DNA from: Prado023 sp963753075
Lineage (GTDB): Bacteria > Actinomycetota > Actinomycetes > S36-B12 > CAIYMF01
NCBI GenBank assembly: GCA_963753075.1
Contig: CAVWAR010000002.1
Coordinates: 186,001-250,000, forward strand
Direction of reading: 5' to 3'
DNA length: 64,000 nt
Part shown: piece by piece, positions 46,009 through 55,377 of the stretch
Position numbering within the stretch: the first letter of the stretch is position 1
Layout of the letters: every line of letters begins with the position of its first letter
The notes under the pieces: model-generated
What the model was told of the DNA's origin: nothing
What the model saw: only the letters and a program-made list of their open reading frames with translations
Database searches by the model: none
Program-made: the position numbers and the translations under genes

Positions 46009-48540
46009 ATGGGTACCCGCAACCTCCCCGGTCCTGGTCGACGCACCCCGAACTCCACCTACCGGCTCCAGCTCGGGCCGGACCTGTCCTTCGATGACGT
46101 CGCCGCGCGCCTGGACTACTACATCGCCCTGGGCATCACCGATCTCTATCTGTCGCCGATCCTGGCCGCCGCGCCCGGATCGACCCACGGCTACGACGTG
46201 GTCGACCACACCCGGATCAGCGACGTCATGGGTGGGCGCGAGGCCTTCGAGCGACTCGCAACCCAGGCCCATGGCCGTGGCCTGGGCATCGTCGTCGATG
46301 TGGTTCCCAACCACATGGCCGTCCCGACCCCGGCGTACCACAACCGGGCCCTCTGGTCGGTCCTGGCCGAGGGCATCGACTCGCCGTACGCGTCCTGGTT
46401 CGACGTGGACTGGGACTCGTCGGAGGCGCGCATCCTCATGCCGATCCTCGGTGCCCGGATCGGCGAGGTCCTCGGCGACGGCGACCTGTCCGTGGAGGAG
46501 GCCGTCATCCCCGGGCACGGCGACCAGCCCCAGACGGTCCTGCGCTACCACGAGCACATGTTGCCCGTGCGCCCCGGAACGGAGTCGCTGGCGCTGGCCG
46601 AGCTGGTGGAGCGACAGTTCTACCGCCTGGCCTACTGGCACGTCGCCGATGAGGAGCTGAACTACCGGCGCTTCTTCGACATCGGCACCCTGGCCGCGGT
46701 CCGGGTCGAGGTCGACGAGGTCTTCGACGCCACCCATGCGGTCCTGCTGGAGCTGTTCGACGCCGGCCACATCGACGGGTTCCGCATCGATCATCCTGAC
46801 GGCCTGGCCGATCCGGGGCGGTACTTCGCTCGGCTGTCGGAGGCGACCGGCGGGGCCTGGGTCGTCGCGGAGAAGATCCTGGAGTCCGACGAGGAGGTGC
46901 CGGCCGACTGGGACGTGGCCGGGACAACCGGCTATGACGCGATGTGGCGGGTGCAGGCGCTGTTTGTGGACCCGGACGGGGGGCGACCGCTCGGAAAGCT
47001 CATGGCCCAGATCACCGGGGACGTGCGCGGTGACCTCGAGGCCATCATCGACGAGGCCAAGGGCCAGGTGGTCGGCGGCCCCCTGTACGCCGAGGTCGAT
47101 CGGCTGACCACCCTGCTCGCCGAGATCTGCGATGCCGACATCCGACTGCGCGACCACACCTCACGCGCCCTGCGGGAGTGCGTGATGGCGCTCCTGGTGG
47201 CCTTCGACCGCTACCGCGCCTACATCGTGCCCGGAGAGCCGCCCAGCCAGACCAGCGAGCGGGTGATGGCCGAGGCCGCCGAGAGGGCGCGCGTCGAACT
47301 CGACGAGGAGCGTCATCAGACCCTGGCCGTGGTTGTGGACCTGCTCCTGGGCCACGAGGCGGGCAGCTCGGGGCGGGTCGCCGAACCGCGGCGCAGCGAG
47401 CTCATCATCCGCTTCCAGCAGGTGTGCGGCGCGGTGATGGCCAAGGGCGTGGAGGACACGGCCTTCTACAGATGGACGCACCTGGTCAGCCTGTGCGAGG
47501 TGGGGGGGTCCCCGCAGCAGTTCGGCATCGCGCCCGACGAGCTGCATCGCTGGGCGCGCAGCGCCATCGCGACGACGCCGGCGACCATGACCGCCGGATC
47601 CACCCACGATGCCAAGCGCGGCGAGGACGTGCGCGCGCGCCTGAGTGGCTTGAGCGAGTACCCCGACGACTGGGTGGAGCTGGTCACCCGCCTGCGCGAG
47701 ATGACCGCAGAGGTCCGGCCGAACGGGCTCGATGGGCGGACCGAGAACCTCCTGTGGCAGACGCTGGCCGGCACCTGGACCACCGAGGGCCCCATCACCC
47801 CCGAGCGGCTCACGGCCTACATGCAGAAGGCCAGCCGCGAGGCCAAGACCTGGACGTCGTGGGGGTCGCCGGACGAGGCCATCGAGGGCGAGCTGGCTGA
47901 GTACGCGACGCACCTGGTCACGGATCCCGACGTCGCCGAGGCGTTCGCCGGCTGGGTCAAGCGCAGCGCACCCGCGGTGCGGGCCGCGGTCCTGGGCACC
48001 AAGCTCGTCCAGCTGACCCTGCCCGGAGTCGCCGACGTCTACCAGGGCACCGAGTCGGTGCTGGTTGCCCTGGTCGACCCGGACAACCGCGGCCCCGTGG
48101 ATGCCGACTCGCTCGCCACCCGACTGGCCCGGCTCGACGCCGGCGCCTCACCGAGCGGGTTGGCCGACGAGAAGCTGGCGCTCACCGCCCTCACCCTGCG
48201 CCTGCGCCGGGATCATCCGGATGCCTTCGTCGGCCCCGACGCAGGGTACAAGCCACTGCCGACCTCCACCGGCCATGCTGTGGCCTTCGCCCGAACCGCC
48301 GCCGGCACGCCGCGCACGGTCACGGTCGTCAACCGGCTCACGGCGTCGGTCTACCCGCACGGCGGGTGGGACGACCACACGGTGGTACTCCCCGAGGGAC
48401 GGTGGCTCAACGTGCTCGCGGGCCCCGGCGCCGAGCCGATCGACGGTGGACCCGCTGAGCTCGCCGAGCTGCTCAGGTCGCGACCAGTGGCCCTGCTGGC
48501 GGCCATCGACGACGATGCGGTCGACCCCCAGGCTCCCTAG
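46009..48540 (+). CDS. treY: Malto-oligosyltrehalose synthase
   Basis: 843-residue GH13 intramolecular transglucosylase that turns the reducing-end alpha-1,4 bond of maltodextrins into alpha,alpha-1,1. It starts with the typical STYRLQLGPDLSFDDVAARLDYY; LYLSPILAAAPGSTHGYDVVDHTRI is the first barrel signature; the nucleophile is in GFRIDHPDGL and the acid Glu in WVVAEKILE; KGVEDTAFYRW is a TreY hallmark. It starts 3 bp after the treX stop with GGAGG eight bases upstream. Confidence 0.97.
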   Translation: MGTRNLPGPGRRTPNSTYRLQLGPDLSFDDVAARLDYYIALGITDLYLSPILAAAPGSTHGYDVVDHTRISDVMGGREAFERLATQAHGRGLGIVVDVVPNHMAVPTPAYHNRALWSVLAEGIDSPYASWFDVDWDSSEARILMPILGARIGEVLGDGDLSVEEAVIPGHGDQPQTVLRYHEHMLPVRPGTESLALAELVERQFYRLAYWHVADEELNYRRFFDIGTLAAVRVEVDEVFDATHAVLLELFDAGHIDGFRIDHPDGLADPGRYFARLSEATGGAWVVAEKILESDEEVPADWDVAGTTGYDAMWRVQALFVDPDGGRPLGKLMAQITGDVRGDLEAIIDEAKGQVVGGPLYAEVDRLTTLLAEICDADIRLRDHTSRALRECVMALLVAFDRYRAYIVPGEPPSQTSERVMAEAAERARVELDEERHQTLAVVVDLLLGHEAGSSGRVAEPRRSELIIRFQQVCGAVMAKGVEDTAFYRWTHLVSLCEVGGSPQQFGIAPDELHRWARSAIATTPATMTAGSTHDAKRGEDVRARLSGLSEYPDDWVELVTRLREMTAEVRPNGLDGRTENLLWQTLAGTWTTEGPITPERLTAYMQKASREAKTWTSWGSPDEAIEGELAEYATHLVTDPDVAEAFAGWVKRSAPAVRAAVLGTKLVQLTLPGVADVYQGTESVLVALVDPDNRGPVDADSLATRLARLDAGASPSGLADEKLALTALTLRLRRDHPDAFVGPDAGYKPLPTSTGHAVAFARTAAGTPRTVTVVNRLTASVYPHGGWDDHTVVLPEGRWLNVLAGPGAEPIDGGPAELAELLRSRPVALLAAIDDDAVDPQAP

Positions 48541-48588
48541 TTTGCCGGTTGCTGGCCCGGGCCCATCGGACGAGAGGCGGTAGGAAGC

Positions 48589-50358
48589 ATGTCGGCAGAC
48601 GAACTCACGGTCTGGGCCCCACGGGCGACCACGGTCTCGCTGGTGCTGCCCGGCGAGGACCGCAACGTCGCCATGCGGGCGCTGGAGGCCGGCTGGTTCG
48701 CCGGCCCGGCCCTGCCCGAGGGGACGGAGTACGCGTTCAGCCTGGACGACGGTCCGGCCCGGCCCGATCCACGCAGCGCATGGCAGCCCCACGGGGTACA
48801 CGGTCCGAGCCGCACGTTCGACTCGTCAGCGTTCACCTGGCCCGGCGACGGCTGGGCGGGCCGCGACGCCAGGGGTGCGGTGGCCTACGAGCTGCACGTC
48901 GGGACATTCACCGAGCAGGGCACCCTCGACGCTGCGATCGACCGGCTCGACCACCTCAGCGCCCTGGGCGTCGAGATCGTCGAGCTGATGCCGCTGGCCG
49001 CGTTCGACGGTGAGCGTGGCTGGGGGTACGACGGGGTTGCGCTGTACGCCGTGCATGACGCCTATGGCGGTCCCGCGGCTCTGCAGCGCTTCGTCGCCGC
49101 CGCACACCAGCGCGGGCTGGGCGTCGCGCTGGACGTCGTGTACAACCACCTCGGGCCCTCGGGCAACTACCTGAGCATGTTCGGTCCCTACTTCACCAGC
49201 CGGCACTCGACCCCATGGGGCGACGGAGTCAACCTCGACGGTCCGGACTCGGCCCCGGTCCGCGCCTTCATCCTGGACAACGCCGAACGCTGGTTCCGGG
49301 ACTTCGGGATGGACGCCCTGCGCCTGGACGCCATCCACGCCCTGGTCGACGACTCCGCCGTGCACGTCCTGGCCGAGCTGGCGGAGCGGACCGCCGCGCT
49401 GTCCGCCGAGCTGGGCAGGCCGCTGTCCCTGATCGCCGAGTCCGACCTCAACCTGCCCACGGTCGTGCTGCCGCGGTCGGCCGGGGGCCTGGGCATGACG
49501 GCCCAGTGGGCCGATGACGTCCACCACGCCCTGCACACGCTCATCACCGGCGAGCGGCACGGCTACTACGTGGACTTCGGCACGCTCGAGGTGCTGGAGA
49601 AGGCCATGACCGGGGTGTTCGTCCACAACGGTGACCACTCGACGTTCCGCGGGATCCCGTGGGGCGCTCCGGTCCCGGCCGAGGTGGGTGGGCATTCATT
49701 CGTCGTCTCCGCCCAGAACCACGACCAGGTCGGCAACCGTGCCATCGGCGACCGGCCGAGCCGGGTCCTGACCGATGGCCAGCTCGCCATCGAGGCGGCG
49801 GTGATGCTGACCAGCCCGTTCACGCCGATGCTCTTCATGGGTGAGGAGTGGGGCGCGCGCACGCCGTTCCTGTACTTCACCGACTTCTCCGATGCCGACC
49901 TCGGCGACGCGGTCGGGACCGGGCGGGTCGCCGAGTTCTCCTCGCACGGGTGGGACGACCTGTACGGCAGACGGGTCGATGTCCCCGACCCGCAGGCTCG
50001 GTCCACCTTCGAGGCGAGCAAGCTGCGATGGGCTGAGCTCGACGAGCCGCGACACTCCCGGATGCTCGGCTTCCACCGGGCGCTGATCGCGTTGCGTGGT
50101 CAGGTGGCCGACATCGCATCGGACGACCGCTCGAAGACGTCGATGACCTACGACCCGGCGGATCCGTCGTGGTTCGTGGTGCACCGCGCAGGCACGGCTG
50201 TCGTGGTGAACCTGGCGCCCGACGCCCAGGACGTTCCGCTGCCGGGCGCGGAGCGCAGGGCGGTGCTCCTGGCCTGGGAGGCCACGACGCGCACGGATGA
50301 GGGCGTCGTGATGCCCGGACACTCCGTGGCCGTCCTCGGCCGCCCGGAGCGGTCCTGA
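48589..50358 (+). CDS. treZ: Malto-oligosyltrehalose trehalohydrolase
   Basis: 589-residue GH13 enzyme that releases trehalose from maltooligosyltrehalose, completing the TreX-TreY-TreZ route. It has an N-terminal beta domain, AYELHVGTFT, WGYDGVALYAVHDAYGGP, the nucleophile in MDALRLDAIHAL and the acid Glu in LIAESDLN. A 48-bp gap with AGGAAG before ATG 48589 separates it from treY. A hairpin follows the gene. Confidence 0.97.
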   Translation: MSADELTVWAPRATTVSLVLPGEDRNVAMRALEAGWFAGPALPEGTEYAFSLDDGPARPDPRSAWQPHGVHGPSRTFDSSAFTWPGDGWAGRDARGAVAYELHVGTFTEQGTLDAAIDRLDHLSALGVEIVELMPLAAFDGERGWGYDGVALYAVHDAYGGPAALQRFVAAAHQRGLGVALDVVYNHLGPSGNYLSMFGPYFTSRHSTPWGDGVNLDGPDSAPVRAFILDNAERWFRDFGMDALRLDAIHALVDDSAVHVLAELAERTAALSAELGRPLSLIAESDLNLPTVVLPRSAGGLGMTAQWADDVHHALHTLITGERHGYYVDFGTLEVLEKAMTGVFVHNGDHSTFRGIPWGAPVPAEVGGHSFVVSAQNHDQVGNRAIGDRPSRVLTDGQLAIEAAVMLTSPFTPMLFMGEEWGARTPFLYFTDFSDADLGDAVGTGRVAEFSSHGWDDLYGRRVDVPDPQARSTFEASKLRWAELDEPRHSRMLGFHRALIALRGQVADIASDDRSKTSMTYDPADPSWFVVHRAGTAVVVNLAPDAQDVPLPGAERRAVLLAWEATTRTDEGVVMPGHSVAVLGRPERS

Positions 50359-50393
50359 GCGCCCCTGAGCGCCGGTTCCAAGCGGCCTGGACA

Positions 50394-50441
50394 GCCAGAG
50401 GCGCCGGGCACCTGACAGATCGGTGCACCGGCGCTTCTGGC
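50394..50441. terminator. Hairpin between convergent treZ and rpsI
   Basis: An imperfect 19-20-bp inverted repeat: 50394-50412 pairs with 50422-50441 (arms GCCAGA-GCGCCGG-CACC and complement, two mismatches or bulges), with a nine-base loop. It should end both the trehalose operon and rplM-rpsI. Confidence 0.65.
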
Positions 50442-50482
50442 GCTCCTTGCTCGACAGGACACGCAGGCGTGCCCGGCCTCGC

Positions 50483-50980
50483 TCAGCGCTTGGAGTACTG
50501 AGGCGCCTTGCGGGCCTTCTTCAGGCCGTACTTCTTGCGCTCCTTGATGCGGGCATCGCGGGTCAGGAAGCCGGCCTTCTTGAGCGTCGGCCGGTTGCCC
50601 TCCTCGTCGATCTCGTTGAGGCAGCGCGCGATCCCGAGGCGCAGGGCGCCGGCCTGACCGGTCACCCCACCACCGTCGATCCGGGCGATGACGTCGTAGG
50701 CGCCGTCGAGATCCAGGGTGCGGAAGGGCTCGTTCACCAGCTGCTGGTGGACCTTGTTCGGGAAGTAGTTCTCCAGGGTCCGGCCGTTGACGGTCCAGAC
50801 GCCGCTGCCGGGGACGATCCGCACACGTGCGACAGCCTCCTTGCGGCGACCAGTGGCCTGGGCCGGGGCGGTCATCACCGGGCGGGGGGCCGCCGTCTCG
50901 GCACTGGCCGGGGTCTCAGTCGAGTAGTTGCCCTCGATGACCTCATCGATGACCTGCGTGGTGTCGCTGCTCACAGCCAC
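50483..50980 (-). CDS. rpsI: 30S ribosomal protein S9 (uS9)
   Basis: 165 residues: an N-terminal Ala/Thr-rich extension of about 40, common in actinobacteria, then the S9 core from ATGRRKEAVARVRIVPGSG to the basic tail KKYGLKKARKAPQYSKR that reaches the tRNA anticodon in the P site. AAAGGA precedes GTG 50980. It follows rplM by 32 bp. Confidence 0.97.
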   Translation of the reverse strand: MAVSSDTTQVIDEVIEGNYSTETPASAETAAPRPVMTAPAQATGRRKEAVARVRIVPGSGVWTVNGRTLENYFPNKVHQQLVNEPFRTLDLDGAYDVIARIDGGGVTGQAGALRLGIARCLNEIDEEGNRPTLKKAGFLTRDARIKERKKYGLKKARKAPQYSKR

Positions 50981-51012
50981 GGTTCCTTTCGTTTGACGGG
51001 TCGCCGTGGCGC

Positions 51013-51456
51013 TTACTGCGCGACCTGCGAGATCGTGTAGGGCACGGGCTTCTGGGCCGCGTGCGGGTGCTCCGGACCGGAGTAGACCTTGAGCTTGGTG
51101 GCCTGGGCGCGGCCGAGCTTGTTGTGCGGGAGCATGCCCTTCACGGCCTTCTCGACGACCCGGCGCGGGTTCTTCTCCATCAGGTCCGCGTACGACGTGG
51201 CAGTGAGGCCGCCGGGATACCCGGAGTGGTGGTAGGCCATCTTCTGCTCGAGCTTGGACCCGGACAGCGCCACCTTCTCGGCGTTGATGATGATGACGAA
51301 GTCACCGGAGTCAACGTGCGGGGCGAATGTCGGCTTGTGCTTGCCGCGCAGGAGGACGGCGGCCTGGGAGGCCAGGCGGCCGAGGACGACGTCGCTCGCG
51401 TCGATGACGTGCCACTGGCGGGTGACCTCGCCAGCCTTGGGGCTGTACGTGCGCAT
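51013..51456 (-). CDS. rplM: 50S ribosomal protein L13 (uL13)
   Basis: 147 residues, the usual actinobacterial length: MRTYSPKAGEVTRQWHVIDA, LRGKHKPTFAPH, YHHSGYPGGL and KGMLPHNKLGR are typical. ATG 51456 has GAAGG seven bases upstream. A structured leader of about 130 bases precedes it and may carry autoregulation. First gene of rplM-rpsI. Confidence 0.98.
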   Translation of the reverse strand: MRTYSPKAGEVTRQWHVIDASDVVLGRLASQAAVLLRGKHKPTFAPHVDSGDFVIIINAEKVALSGSKLEQKMAYHHSGYPGGLTATSYADLMEKNPRRVVEKAVKGMLPHNKLGRAQATKLKVYSGPEHPHAAQKPVPYTISQVAQ

Positions 51457-51595
51457 CAGAGCCTTCGTTCGTATCCGTGTGGTGGTCGAACGGCTCGGGC
51501 ACCGGCGTCGGCCGCTTGCGCGACCCGTCCATCGCGCTCCGGGACCGTTCAACACGCGCAGGACCAACCCGCGCAATGCATCCCTAGGGTACCGG
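51457..51595 (-). promoter_or_regulatory. rplM leader with long-range stem
   Basis: TACCCT on the minus strand near 51590 could be the -10, leaving a leader of about 125 bases. In it GTTGAACGG (minus, 51553-51545) can pair with CCGTTCGAC (51493-51485) over nine bases with one G-U, enclosing about 50 GC-rich bases. Ribosomal protein L13 often controls its own operon through its leader in other bacteria; this structure is a candidate. Confidence 0.35.
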
Positions 51596-51664
51596 GGCAC
51601 GGGCAGGCGGCCAAATCGTGCCAGCAGGCCACCCGCTCCCCGGCCGACGCGGGACACTGGGGCG

Positions 51665-51973
51665 GTGCTGCCCACACCGTTCGCCGAGCAGGTGCTGGAC
51701 CTGGTCGCCACGATACCGGCCGGCCGGGTCCTGACCTATGGCGACGTTGCCGACCGGTTGGGGTCGCGTGCGCCCCGCGCCGTGGGCACCGCGTTGGCCC
51801 GGTTCGGTGGTGGGACCCCCTGGTGGCGGGTCGTGCGCGCCGGCGGCCTCCTGCCACCCGGCCATGAGGTGCGCGCCGCCGAGCTGCTGCGTGCCGAGGG
51901 CGTTGCCGTGATCCGGTCGGTGAACGGCCCCCGGGTGGACCTGGACCAGTACAGCTGGAAGTCAGCGGGCTGA
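51665..51973 (+). CDS. Alkyltransferase-like (Atl) DNA-binding protein
   Basis: 102 residues of the O6-alkylguanine-DNA methyltransferase C-terminal fold (TIPAGRVLTYGDVADRLGSRAPRAVGTALARF). Where the repair enzyme has PCHRV with the acceptor Cys, this protein has P52-W53-W54-R-V, so it cannot accept the alkyl group. Atl proteins flag O6-alkylguanine for nucleotide-excision repair. GTG 51665 has GACACT six bases upstream and no ribosome-binding site. It is divergent from rplM and convergent with the ABC-F gene. Confidence 0.88.
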   Translation: MLPTPFAEQVLDLVATIPAGRVLTYGDVADRLGSRAPRAVGTALARFGGGTPWWRVVRAGGLLPPGHEVRAAELLRAEGVAVIRSVNGPRVDLDQYSWKSAG

Positions 51974-52006
51974 CCCCGCTCCCGCCCCGGTGCCCACCTC
52001 GCCGGG

Positions 52007-53695
52007 TCAGCGGGCGGCCCGCGCCTCGTCCCACACCGGCACCTCGGTCTCGCGGACCCGACCGTCGGCGCCGAAGACCAGGAATCGGTCGAAGCCCCGG
52101 GCGAACCACCGGTCATGGGTCACGGCCAGCACCGTCCCGGCGAAGGCGGACAGGCCATCCTCCAGCGCCTCGGCTGAGGCCATGTCCAGGTTGTCGGTGG
52201 GCTCGTCGAGGAGCAGGAGCGTCGCCCCGGACAGCTCGAGGAGCAGGACCTGGAAGCGCGCCTGCTGACCCCCGGAGAGCGACTCGAACACCTGCTCACC
52301 GGATCTGGCGAGCTCGTACCGGTCGAGCACCCGGGCGGCGGCCTCCCGGCCGAGCCCACCACGGTGCTCGTCGCCCCGGTGCAGGATCTCCAGCAGCGTT
52401 CGGCCGACCCACTCCGGATGGGCGTGCGTCTGGGCGAACCACCCTGGTCGCACGCGAGCACCGAGCCGGGCAGCCCCGGTGTGCAGGACCGGTTCGATGA
52501 CCACGTCCGAGACCGGCTCGTGCTCGAGGTCCGGCTGCGACCCACCGGCGGCCAGCAGCCTCAGGAAGTGCGACTTGCCCGAGCCGTTGGCCCCGAGCAC
52601 GGCCACGCGGTCGCCGAACCAGACCTCGGCATCGAACGGTGCCACCAGCTGCTCCCCGGCAGGGGTGGCCAGGGCAAGGTCCGTGCACACGACCGCTCGT
52701 TTGCCCGTACGGCCCCCGTGCAGGCGCATCGTGACGGCCTGCTTGATCGGCTGGGCCTGGGGCGGCCCGGCCTCCTCGAACTTGGCCAGCCTGGTGCGGG
52801 CGGCCTGCAGGCGAGACGCCAGGCCGTCGTTGTACGCCGCCTTGGTCTTGTAGTACTGGACCAACGACTTGAGCTTGACGTGCTCCTCATCCCAGCGTCT
52901 GGTCAGCTCATCGAGACGGTCGAACCGGGCGGCACGTGCGTCGTGGTAGGTCGTGAAGCTCCCCGGATGTGTCCAGGTGCTGTTGCCTGCACCGCCGAGC
53001 TCGATCGTGACGATCACGTCTGCGGCATTGGCCAGCAGCTCCCGGTCATGGCTGATGAGCAGAACGGTCTTGGCCGTCTCCTGGAGCCGATGCTCCAACC
53101 AGATCTTGCCGGGCACATCCAGGTAGTTGTCCGGCTCGTCGAGGAGCAGCACATCGTCAGGACCTCGGAAGAGCGCCTCGAGGACGATCCGCTTCTGCTC
53201 CCCGCCCGACAGGGTGGCCAGCTCGCGGTACTGCGCCTGCGCGAACGGAACCCCCAGCGCCGAGACCGCAACGACGTCCCAGACGACCTCGAGGTCGTAC
53301 CCGCCGACCTCGGACCACTCGGCGATCGCATGGGCGTAGCGCATCTGGGTCGCCTCATCCTCGGCGTCCATCATCGCCAACTCGGCCGCATCGAGCTCGG
53401 CGGCAGCGGCAGCCAGCGCCGGTGGGGCGACTGCCAGCAGCAGGTCGCGCAGCGTGCCGGTGGCCATGTGCCCAACGAACTGGCGCATGATCCCCAGGGA
53501 CCCCACCCGGGTGATCGCCCCCGACTGGGTCGGCTCATCACCGGCGATCATCCGCATGAGCGTCGACTTGCCCGAACCGTTGGCGCCAACGAGGGCAGTC
53601 ACCTTCCCCTCGGAGGCCTTGAACGACACCTCGTCGAGGAGCACTCGGCCGTCGGGCAGCGCGAACGTCAACCGCGAGATGTCCAGGTGGCCCAT
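52007..53695 (-). CDS. ABC-F family ATPase
   Basis: 562 residues with two ATP-binding cassettes and no membrane segment. First: ALVGANGSGKST, LSGGEQKRIVLE, LLLDEPDNYLD. Second: AVLGANGSGKSH (Lys kept; Thr replaced by His), LSGGQQARFQVLL, LLLDEPTDNLD. A charged interdomain linker (about 235-310) fits the P-site tRNA interaction motif. Such proteins act on the ribosome in translation or antibiotic protection; which one cannot be said. ATG 53695 has GACGAT six bases upstream. It lies 42 bp after truA. Confidence 0.87.
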   Translation of the reverse strand: MGHLDISRLTFALPDGRVLLDEVSFKASEGKVTALVGANGSGKSTLMRMIAGDEPTQSGAITRVGSLGIMRQFVGHMATGTLRDLLLAVAPPALAAAAAELDAAELAMMDAEDEATQMRYAHAIAEWSEVGGYDLEVVWDVVAVSALGVPFAQAQYRELATLSGGEQKRIVLEALFRGPDDVLLLDEPDNYLDVPGKIWLEHRLQETAKTVLLISHDRELLANAADVIVTIELGGAGNSTWTHPGSFTTYHDARAARFDRLDELTRRWDEEHVKLKSLVQYYKTKAAYNDGLASRLQAARTRLAKFEEAGPPQAQPIKQAVTMRLHGGRTGKRAVVCTDLALATPAGEQLVAPFDAEVWFGDRVAVLGANGSGKSHFLRLLAAGGSQPDLEHEPVSDVVIEPVLHTGAARLGARVRPGWFAQTHAHPEWVGRTLLEILHRGDEHRGGLGREAAARVLDRYELARSGEQVFESLSGGQQARFQVLLLELSGATLLLLDEPTDNLDMASAEALEDGLSAFAGTVLAVTHDRWFARGFDRFLVFGADGRVRETEVPVWDEARAAR

Positions 53696-53737
53696 CAACC
53701 CATCGTCACCCGATGACCGGGGGGGCGTCCAATCCTC

Positions 53738-54721
53738 TCAGCGACCACGCCACCTGCGGGCCCGCTCCGCCTGGGCGGCCAGGTCGTCGTCGGGCGGATA
53801 GCCGACCTCGACCAAGGTCAGCGGATGGGCCGGCGCGGTCTCGATCGTGGGTAGGCGCAGGGCGCCGGCGAGGAGTTCGGCGGGGCGCTCAACCGGCCAG
53901 CGGCCGTCCCCCACCGCGATGAATGCCCCCACCATCGCGCGCACCATCGAGTGGCAGAAGGCATCGGAGCGTACAGAGAACTCCACCGGGGACGTGGCTC
54001 CGGCGCTGTGTCCGACCCGTCGCCATCCGATGTCGTGGATGGTGCGCACACTTGAGGCCCCCTCGCGGGCGCGACAGAAGGCGGCGAAGTCATGCTCCCC
54101 CGCGAACGGCGCGACAGCGGCGTTCATGGCTCCGACGTCCAGAGCCCGTGGGTGCCAGAGGACGTGGCCCCGGGTCCGCGGGTCCTGGCCAGCGGGGTCA
54201 TCGGCCACCAGGTACGAGTAGCGGCGCCACGTCGCCGACCAGCGGGCCTCGAAACCTGCCGGTGCCACGTCGATGTGCCGCACGCGCAGGTCGGGCGCCA
54301 GCAGCCCGTTCAGTCGCCGGCGCACAACGTCCGGGAGGGCCGGACCTGCCCGGTGCCCCGCGCCCGGGGTACTGGGCATGGAGTGGTTCCGGCCTGCGGC
54401 CGTCTCCCAGGACACCCGGGGGACATCGCTGTGGCACACCTGGCCGACGGAGTGCACGCCGGCATCGGTGCGCCCGGCGACCGCTACCCGGACCGGGACG
54501 GCCGCATCGACTCGCAGGGCCACGCGCAGGGCCACCTCCAGGTCGCCCTGCACCGAGCGCAGGCCCGGCTGCTTGGCCCACCCGCAGAAGTCTGACCCGT
54601 CGTAGGCGATCTCCAGGCGCAGCCGGACAACCCCCTCGGACGCCGGGCCCAGGACGCCGACGAGCCCGCCGGGTCCGGGTTCTCCCGGAGTCCCAACGGG
54701 CTCGTCGGCGTGCATGGTCAC
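53738..54721 (-). CDS. truA: tRNA pseudouridine(38-40) synthase
   Basis: 327 residues; it isomerises uridines 38-40 of the tRNA anticodon arm. The catalytic D86 is in VAGRTDAGVHSVGQV; the RNA-binding segment FEARWSATWRRYSYLV and the C-terminal FCHSMVRAMVGAFIAVG follow. About 30 N-terminal residues and a Pro/Gly insertion (about 103-130) are extra compared with usual TruA. GTG 54721 overlaps the rplQ stop by GTGA (54718-54721), as often in actinobacteria. Confidence 0.93.
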   Translation of the reverse strand: MTMHADEPVGTPGEPGPGGLVGVLGPASEGVVRLRLEIAYDGSDFCGWAKQPGLRSVQGDLEVALRVALRVDAAVPVRVAVAGRTDAGVHSVGQVCHSDVPRVSWETAAGRNHSMPSTPGAGHRAGPALPDVVRRRLNGLLAPDLRVRHIDVAPAGFEARWSATWRRYSYLVADDPAGQDPRTRGHVLWHPRALDVGAMNAAVAPFAGEHDFAAFCRAREGASSVRTIHDIGWRRVGHSAGATSPVEFSVRSDAFCHSMVRAMVGAFIAVGDGRWPVERPAELLAGALRLPTIETAPAHPLTLVEVGYPPDDDLAAQAERARRWRGR

Positions 54722-55329
54722 GCCGTGGTGTCGTCCTCAGCGCCGGAGTCGGTCGCCTGCGGGACGTCGCCCTCGGCGGCCGGCTGGGCCTCCTCGGCGA
54801 CGACCTCGGTCACTGCCTCCGGTGCAGCCTCAACCACCTCGGCATCCGGTGCCGCGGTCTGGCCGGCCTCGGTCTCGGGGACCTCGACGACGGCCGGCGC
54901 AGCAGCAGCCGGGGCGGCCTCCTTGGCGGCGCGCTTGGTCGCTGCGGTCGCCTCGGCGACAGCTTGCTCGGCCAACGGCTCGCACAGCTCGATCACGGCC
55001 ATGGGGGCGTTGTCGCCCTTGCGCGGCCCGATCTTGGTGATGCGGGTGTAACCACCGGGCCGGGTCGCGAACCGCGGCCCGATCTCGGTGAACAGCACGT
55101 GCACGACGGACTTGTCGCGGATGACGGTCATGACCTGACGACGGGCGTGCAGGTCACCGCGCTTGGCGAACGTGATCATCCGCTCGGCCAGCGGCCGGAC
55201 GCGCTTGGCGCGCGCCTCGGTCGTCGTGATCGCGCCGTGCTCGAAGAGCGCGGTGGCGAGGTTGGCGAGCATGAGCCGCTCATGGGCGGGGGTGCTGGCC
55301 AGACGGGGCCCCTTGCTGGGCGTGGGCAT
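54718..55329 (-). CDS. rplQ: 50S ribosomal protein L17 (bL17)
   Basis: 203 residues: the L17 core (MPTPSKGPRLASTPAHERLMLANLA cut in two here by the core start; GPRFATRPGGYTRI; PRKGDNAPMAVIEL) covers the first 118, followed by an 85-residue Ala/Glu/Val-rich acidic tail common in actinobacterial L17. AGGAG lies nine bases before ATG 55329. It is 48 bp downstream of rpoA. Confidence 0.97.
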   Translation of the reverse strand: MPTPSKGPRLASTPAHERLMLANLATALFEHGAITTTEARAKRVRPLAERMITFAKRGDLHARRQVMTVIRDKSVVHVLFTEIGPRFATRPGGYTRITKIGPRKGDNAPMAVIELCEPLAEQAVAEATAATKRAAKEAAPAAAAPAVVEVPETEAGQTAAPDAEVVEAAPEAVTEVVAEEAQPAAEGDVPQATDSGAEDDTTA

Positions 55330-55377
55330 AGTTTCTGACTCCTACTGTTCCAGAGGTTCGTACGGTGACGGTGGCTG

